Positions 59,526-64,000 of a stretch of 64,000 nt of DNA are shown piece by piece. This stretch comes from JBMNCQ01 sp049366715. Lineage in GTDB: Bacteria; Bacillota; Peptococcia; Peptococcales; BICA1-8. The stretch spans positions 1 through 64,000 of the forward strand of contig JBMNCQ010000074.1 in NCBI GenBank assembly GCA_049366715.1, written 5' to 3'. Numbering within the stretch: the first letter of the stretch is position 1; each line of letters starts with the position of its first letter. Below the pieces are notes generated by a model. It made no database searches, had not been told where the DNA came from, and saw nothing but the letters and a program-made list of their open reading frames with translations. The position numbers and the translations under genes were made by a program.

Positions 59526-60385
59526 AAATCAATAACCTTTATCATACTTATCAGATTGGTACTCCTTATGAAGCTCATGCTTTGCAGGATATTCAACTGA
59601 AAATTGCGGAAGGAGAATTTATTGGGCTGATTGGTCACACCGGATCCGGTAAATCCACCTTGGTACAGCATTTAAATGGTCTTTTAAAGCCTTCTTCCGG
59701 TGAGATAATTATTGATGGCATTAATATCGGAAAAAAAGGTGTGAAGTTGAAAGATATCCGCAATAAGGTCGGATTAGTATTTCAATACCCGGAGCATCAG
59801 CTTTTTGAAGAAACAGTCTTAAGGGATGTGAGTTTCGGTCCTTTAAATCTCGGCTTACCCGAAGATGAAGTGACCAAGCGGGTAAAAGAAGCCTTGGAAA
59901 TGGTTAATTTGAATTACGATCAGGTTAAGGATCAATCCCCGTTTAATTTAAGCGGCGGGCAAAAAAGAAGAGTCGCTATTGCCGGTGTTCTGGCAATGGA
60001 GCCTAAATATCTGATTTTGGATGAGCCGACTGCCGGATTGGACCCCCGGGGCCGGGATGAGATACTTGCCCAAATAAAAATTTTACATGAACAACTAAAT
60101 ATTACGATTATTTTGGTTTCCCATAGTATGGATGATGTGGCTAAACTGGCCGGCAGATTAATCGTAATGCACCGGGGACAAATTGAACTTCAAGGTTCTC
60201 CCTATGAAGTTTTTCAAAAGACAGAAACCTTAAAAGAAATCGGCTTAGGTGTGCCTACCGTATCACTGCTGATGAAAAAATTAAAAGCCCGGGGCTTACA
60301 AGTGAGAACGGATTTAATCACAATGGAAGAAGCTAAAGCAGAAATAGTAAAAGTAATCATGAAGGGAAGTGGGAAGAATGCTTAA
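59516..60385 (+). CDS. ecfA2: ECF transporter ATPase, EcfA2
   Basis: The second ABC ATPase of the module, 289 residues. Walker A GHTGSGKST is at 40-48, the signature is LSGGQKRR and Walker B is YLILDEPTAGLDP. It overlaps ecfA1 by 10 bases and ecfT by 8 bases, so the three are translated together. Confidence 0.95.
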   Translation: MPIEINNLYHTYQIGTPYEAHALQDIQLKIAEGEFIGLIGHTGSGKSTLVQHLNGLLKPSSGEIIIDGINIGKKGVKLKDIRNKVGLVFQYPEHQLFEETVLRDVSFGPLNLGLPEDEVTKRVKEALEMVNLNYDQVKDQSPFNLSGGQKRRVAIAGVLAMEPKYLILDEPTAGLDPRGRDEILAQIKILHEQLNITIILVSHSMDDVAKLAGRLIVMHRGQIELQGSPYEVFQKTETLKEIGLGVPTVSLLMKKLKARGLQVRTDLITMEEAKAEIVKVIMKGSGKNA

Positions 60386-61178
60386 GGATATCACCATCGG
60401 ACAGTATATTCCCGGAAATTCCCTCATCCACCGACTTGATCCCCGAACCAAAATCTTAGCAGTGATTATTTATATGACGGCGCTATTTATTATTAATAAT
60501 GCAATCGGTTATTATTTCATTTTACTGTTTTCCTTAAATATTATCCTGCTTTCCCGTGTTCCCATAAGATATTATCTTAAAGGCTTAAAGCCTCTATTGA
60601 TCATTATCATCTTAACGGTAAGTTTGCACATTTTTATGACTCCCGGTACCGTCATTGGTGAATTAGGACCGCTGGCGATTACGAAAGAAGGTGTGAAGCA
60701 GGGGGTTTTCATGGGAACCAGGCTGATTCTTTTGGTTACGGTAACATCGGTATTGACTTTAACGACAACACCTATTGCATTAACTGACGGGATAGAGAGA
60801 CTGCTAAACCCTTTTAAAAAGGTAGGGGTACCTGCTCACGAGTTAGCAATGATGATGACAATAGCCCTTCGTTTTATTCCTACACTAATTGAAGAAACAG
60901 ATAAGATCATGAAAGCCCAAATGGCACGGGGCGCCGACTTTGAAAGCGGAAACATTATGCAGCGTGCCAAGGCTTTAATTCCTCTCTTAGTACCTTTATT
61001 CTTAGGGGCTTTCCGCAGGGCGGACGATTTAGCAATGGCTATGGAAGCAAGATGCTACCGTGGCGGTGAGAATAGAACCCGAATGAAGCAGCTTAAATAT
61101 ACATCTCTGGATGCCGGAACTATGTTTATTACAACAATTTTTCTTGTGTTTAGTATTTATACAAGGATTGTTGGATGA
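60378..61178 (+). CDS. ecfT: ECF transporter transmembrane protein EcfT
   Basis: A 266-residue scaffold with five or six membrane segments linking the ATPases to S components. The coupling motifs are visible: QMARGAD and MEARCYRGG, the second with Cys where many have Gly. ATG at 60378 is preferred; GTG at 60369 is in frame. Confidence 0.94.
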   Translation: MLKDITIGQYIPGNSLIHRLDPRTKILAVIIYMTALFIINNAIGYYFILLFSLNIILLSRVPIRYYLKGLKPLLIIIILTVSLHIFMTPGTVIGELGPLAITKEGVKQGVFMGTRLILLVTVTSVLTLTTTPIALTDGIERLLNPFKKVGVPAHELAMMMTIALRFIPTLIEETDKIMKAQMARGADFESGNIMQRAKALIPLLVPLFLGAFRRADDLAMAMEARCYRGGENRTRMKQLKYTSLDAGTMFITTIFLVFSIYTRIVG

Positions 61179-61212
61179 TGTGATCGCTTGGTATAACAAA
61201 AACCAAAGATTT

Positions 61213-61345
61213 TTAGGACGCATCCGCTAATATGCAGAATTGCATGATGTATCCGTGCATGGCAGTTTTGGGCTGATGCATCCTTATGACCGGACCCGGG
61301 TGCAGATGCTTCATGTGAAGTTAACCTGCCTAAGATGCAGCGATT
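61213..61345. repeat. GATGCATCC-type intergenic repeat, copy 2
   Basis: Contains CGCATCCGC, GATGCATCCTTATGA and CCGGACCCGGGTGCAGATGC. Compare 26097-26235, which has the same 20-base word with one change. It lies between ecfT and truA. Confidence 0.65.
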
Positions 61346-61406
61346 AATATTAGTTCTAAAGGGATGCTATTCTTTATTATTCACTTCGATATTGAAGGTG
61401 AAACAG

Positions 61407-62150
61407 ATGCGTAATATTAAAGCTGTTATTGAATATGACGGGACAAATTATCATGGATTTCAAATACAAGCAAATCAGGGGATACCTACCATTCAGGGAA
61501 AACTTGAGAGCTGTTTGATGCGGGTTTTAAAGGAACCAATTAAAATAATCGGTGCCGGCCGCACTGATGCAGGTGTTCATGCCGAGGGTCAAACAATAAA
61601 TTTCTTGACGCATTCCAGGATACCGTTGGATAAACTGCCTCTTGCTATTAATACCAAATTACCTGTTGATATCGTGATTAAGTCTGTGGAGGAAGTTTCA
61701 CCGGATTTTCATGCTCAGTATGATGCGAAAGGGAAGTATTATGTATATAGGATTTATAATAACCGGATTCCCTCTGTATTTAATCGTTGCTATGCCTATT
61801 TTGTTCCATATAAAATTGAGCCGGATTTAATTGCCCGGGGTTGTAAGTTATTTGTCGGAACCCACAATTTCAAAAGCTTTGCGGCGAGTGGTACAACGGT
61901 TAAAGATTTTGTAAGGACTATTTACGGCTGTGAGTTTAAAAAACAGAGTGAATTATGGGAGATTCATATTCAGGGCAGCGGATTTTTATATAACATGGTA
62001 AGAATAATAGCAGGAACTTTGCTGGAACTGGGTAAAGGAAAACGAACCCTCTTATCAATAACGGAAGCACTGGAAAATGAAGACCGGAATATGGCAGGAC
62101 AAACTGCGCCGGCCCACGGATTATGCCTAAAAAGTGTATTATATTCTTGA
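61407..62150 (+). CDS. truA: tRNA pseudouridine synthase A
   Basis: Makes pseudouridine at positions 38-40 of tRNA anticodon stems; 247 residues. The catalytic aspartate is D54 in GAGRTDAGVHAEGQ. GAAGGTGAAACAG precedes ATG at 61407; the frame is open upstream without family-like sequence. Confidence 0.96.
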   Translation: MRNIKAVIEYDGTNYHGFQIQANQGIPTIQGKLESCLMRVLKEPIKIIGAGRTDAGVHAEGQTINFLTHSRIPLDKLPLAINTKLPVDIVIKSVEEVSPDFHAQYDAKGKYYVYRIYNNRIPSVFNRCYAYFVPYKIEPDLIARGCKLFVGTHNFKSFAASGTTVKDFVRTIYGCEFKKQSELWEIHIQGSGFLYNMVRIIAGTLLELGKGKRTLLSITEALENEDRNMAGQTAPAHGLCLKSVLYS

Positions 62151-62174
62151 CATGAAGGTTATGTTTGATTAAAC

Positions 62175-62276
62175 TACTATTGTGGCTTTTTGTATCCTTG
62201 GTATTTATAGCCCACGAGCCCCGGGAGATAAATTGGCCAGGATATTTATTAAATTAGGATGACCCAAATTCCTAAG
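62175..62276 (+). ncRNA. Probable ribosomal protein L13 leader
   Basis: The stretch GTATTTATAGCCCACGAGCC followed by CCGGGAGATAAA directly upstream of rplM resembles, from memory, the Firmicute L13 leader. Such leaders bind L13 and regulate rplM-rpsI. I did not fold or search it. Confidence 0.5.
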
Positions 62277-62290
62277 GAGGGAAATAACGA

Positions 62291-62725
62291 ATGAAGACCT
62301 ATATGGCGAAGCCAAATGAGGTTGAGAGAAAGTGGTATATTATAGATGCTGCTGGCAAACCTCTGGGTAGAGTAGCTACACTGGCTGCTACTTTATTAAG
62401 AGGAAAGCATAAACCAACTTACACTCCAAACGTAGATTGCGGAGATCATGTTATTGTAATTAACGCGAAAGATGTAATCTTAACGGGTAAGAAATTAGAT
62501 CAAAAGGAGTTAATCCGGCACAGCCGTTATCCTGGTGGATTAAAAAGAACAAGTTACCGGGACTTATTAGCTACAAAACCAGGTTTAGCTCTAGAGGTAG
62601 CAATCAAAGGTATGTTACCTCATACGAAGCTGGGAAGACAAATGTATAAAAAACTCAAAGTCTATCGTGGTGCGGATCATCCGCATCAAGCACAAAAACC
62701 TGAAGTATGGGGAAGGGAGGCGTAA
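62291..62725 (+). CDS. rplM: 50S ribosomal protein L13
   Basis: 144 residues; an early assembly protein. WYIIDAAGKPLGRVATLAA and VAIKGMLPHTKLGRQMYKKL are diagnostic. AAGGAGGG precedes the ATG. Paired with rpsI. Confidence 0.98.
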   Translation: MKTYMAKPNEVERKWYIIDAAGKPLGRVATLAATLLRGKHKPTYTPNVDCGDHVIVINAKDVILTGKKLDQKELIRHSRYPGGLKRTSYRDLLATKPGLALEVAIKGMLPHTKLGRQMYKKLKVYRGADHPHQAQKPEVWGREA

Positions 62726-62728
62726 TTG

Positions 62729-63121
62729 GTGGCACAAGTTCAATATAACGGAACAGGACGTCGGAAAACATCTGTAGCCAGAGTAAGATTAGTACCTGGA
62801 AATGGTGATGTTACTATAAATGATCGTACATTAGCTGAGTATTTCGGCAAAAAAACCCTTGAGATGATTTCAAGACAAGCCTTAGTACTTACCGATACAG
62901 AAGGTAGATTTAATGTGATAGCCAAGGTGCATGGTGGCGGTTCCACCGGGCAAGCAGGTGCCATTCGTTTAGGCATAGCAAGAGCTTTATTAAAAGCAGA
63001 ACCAAGCCTGCGGCCTGCTTTAAAAAGAGCGGGTTTCTTAACACGGGACCCCAGAATGAAAGAAAGAAAGAAATACGGCTTAAAAGGTGCCAGAAGGGCA
63101 CCACAGTTCAGCAAGAGATAA
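62729..63121 (+). CDS. rpsI: 30S ribosomal protein S9
   Basis: 130 residues; its C-terminal tail (GARRAPQFSKR) touches the P-site tRNA. NGTGRRKTSVARVRLVPG is diagnostic. GTG at 62729 with GGGAGG upstream; TTG one codon earlier is possible. Confidence 0.98.
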   Translation: MAQVQYNGTGRRKTSVARVRLVPGNGDVTINDRTLAEYFGKKTLEMISRQALVLTDTEGRFNVIAKVHGGGSTGQAGAIRLGIARALLKAEPSLRPALKRAGFLTRDPRMKERKKYGLKGARRAPQFSKR

Positions 63122-63124
63122 TAC

Positions 63125-63154
63125 AAAACCAGCCTCATTCGAGGCTGGTTTTTT
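63125..63154 (+). terminator. Terminator after rpsI
   Basis: AAAACCAGCCTC-ATTC-GAGGCTGGTTTTTT, directly after the stop codon. Confidence 0.92.
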
Positions 63155-63175
63155 GCCGCTTTGTGGGGAAAATTA

Positions 63176-63262
63176 CTATTCAGGAGATGCATCATGCGGA
63201 AAATCCCTTAAGCAGATGCATCCCAATAGTTTTGCATGCATCGGATGCCATTTTGGAAGTAT
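63176..63262. repeat. GATGCATCC-type intergenic repeat, copy 3
   Basis: Contains GAGATGCATCATGCGG, AAGCAGATGCATCCC and GCATGCATCGGATGCC. Shares CTTAAGCAGATGC with 26097-26235. It sits between the convergent rpsI and the amidase gene. Confidence 0.6.
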
Positions 63263-63319
63263 AGCCAAAGGCGTCTACTCCTCTTTTCTCCCACATTGAC
63301 TCACTTCTCCACTGGCCTG

Positions 63320-64000
63320 CTATCTTACAGGTTCACTGACCTCGCTTACCTCTCCGGCCAGGTATTTAACCAGTCCGGAATAAATGGCGTAAGCCATGCG
63401 GTATTGGTATTCTTCCTGAGATAAAAGCTTTGCTTCATTGGGGTTGGAAATAAACCCGCATTCAATAATAACCGTAGGAATTTGTAATTGCTCAAAGAGG
63501 AAAGTATTTTTTCTGATAAGTGCTTCTCTTTTTGTGTTGCGGAGCTGTTTTACAATCTGGTTTTGAATAGATTTGGCAAGGACCTCGCCAGCTTTATTAT
63601 TTTCGTCATAAAATGTTTGAGCACCGGTCCAGCGCTCGGAAGGAGTACTGTTACAATGGATAGAAATATAAAGATCGGCCGAATAATCATTAGCCATCTT
63701 TACTCTGTTTTCCAGATCTGAACGCTGTTTGGCAAGAAACCGCCCCTGTAAATCGGGATTAACAAGATCCGTATCCTTATTTCTGGTCATAATAACCATT
63801 GCTCCGGATTCACTTAATATGCCGGCTAGCTTTTCTGAGATGGCCAGATTGATATCTTTTTCAATTAAGCCGTTTTTTCCTACTTTACCGGGAAAAATAC
63901 CGCCATGACCCGGGTCTATAACTATTTTCTTACTGGCCACCACCCAGGATAAGGTCTGGATATGCCGATCAAATTGGCCGATTTGGTAAAACCAGTAGCT
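63320..64000 (-). CDS. cwlD: N-acetylmuramoyl-L-alanine amidase, CwlD-like (5' end outside window)
   Basis: A zinc-dependent cell-wall amidase (Amidase_3). Motifs are KIVIDPGHGG, the following glutamate in GLIEKDINLAI, SIHCNS and IIECGFISN, giving the zinc ligands and catalytic Glu. CwlD trims cortex peptidoglycan in spores to make muramic delta-lactam. The frame stays open to the window edge with TLSWVV before the domain, so the true start, probably with a signal or membrane segment, lies outside. A GTG at 63943 is only an internal possibility. The assignment to CwlD rather than another amidase rests on size and spore-former context. Confidence 0.85.
   Translation of the reverse strand, partial: SYWFYQIGQFDRHIQTLSWVVASKKIVIDPGHGGIFPGKVGKNGLIEKDINLAISEKLAGILSESGAMVIMTRNKDTDLVNPDLQGRFLAKQRSDLENRVKMANDYSADLYISIHCNSTPSERWTGAQTFYDENNKAGEVLAKSIQNQIVKQLRNTKREALIRKNTFLFEQLQIPTVIIECGFISNPNEAKLLSQEEYQYRMAYAIYSGLVKYLAGEVSEVSEPVR

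Noticed and set aside
62740..63195. 151-codon minus-strand frame over rpsI
   Set aside because: Antisense to S9 and crossing its terminator; a shadow.
63320..63943. Complete amidase gene starting with GTG at 63943
   Set aside because: The frame remains open to the window edge with plausible sequence before the domain, so the gene is more likely truncated by the window than starting there.

Overview
This window is a housekeeping segment of a spore-forming, low-G+C Firmicute, most likely a clostridial (Peptococcaceae-like) bacterium. That placement is an inference. It rests on sporulation sigma factor SigH, the CtsR/McsA/McsB/ClpC module, DisA, a CwlD-like amidase, a T-box leader, ThyX, CarD, Mini-III RNase and the gene order. 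Nearly every gene reads on the + strand; the exceptions are one small gene beside disA and the cwlD-like gene at the right edge.

Layout. 1-430: the end of a 5S rRNA, tRNA-Asn and tRNA-Tyr. 0.5-3.6 kb: cysK, a second SigH-like sigma factor, and a pair of half-size membrane Gate proteins. 3.8-8.5 kb: the CtsR-controlled heat-shock operon ctsR-mcsA-mcsB-clpC. 9.1-17.1 kb: radA, disA, a small minus-strand gene of unknown function, carD, a PIN-TRAM membrane protein, ispD-ispF and gltX. 17.1-23.8 kb: a cysteine T-box ahead of cysE-cysS, then mrnC, thyX, rlmB, a yacP-like gene and sigH. 23.9-24.6 kb: five tRNAs (Thr, Tyr, fMet, Thr, Met). 24.9-42.4 kb: tuf, rpmG-secE-nusG, rplK-rplA, rplJ-rplL, rpoB-rpoC, an L7Ae-like gene, rpsL-rpsG-fusA and a second tuf. 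42.9-58.5 kb: the full S10-spc-alpha ribosomal superoperon with secY, adk, map, a KOW protein, infA and rpoA. 58.7-63.1 kb: ecfA1-ecfA2-ecfT, truA, rplM-rpsI. The right edge holds a truncated cwlD-like amidase gene on the minus strand.

The genes mostly supply translation, transcription, protein quality control and sulfur/cysteine supply. Expression is organised by recognisable sigma-A promoters, intrinsic terminators and several RNA leaders (T-box, L10 leader, probable L13 leader, a paired rplK/rplA leader). Three small ribosomal protein genes (rpmG, rpsZ, rpmJ) encode fewer than 60 residues and were read directly from the sequence.

I see no phage, insertion sequence, CRISPR array or defence system. 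The points that deserve a second look are: the second SigH-like factor with a 22-bp-spaced direct repeat upstream; duplicated tuf genes whose long leader is shared and resembles part of the cysteine T-box leader; an internally duplicated CysS C-terminus; and several families of short words dispersed in the intergenic spacers.
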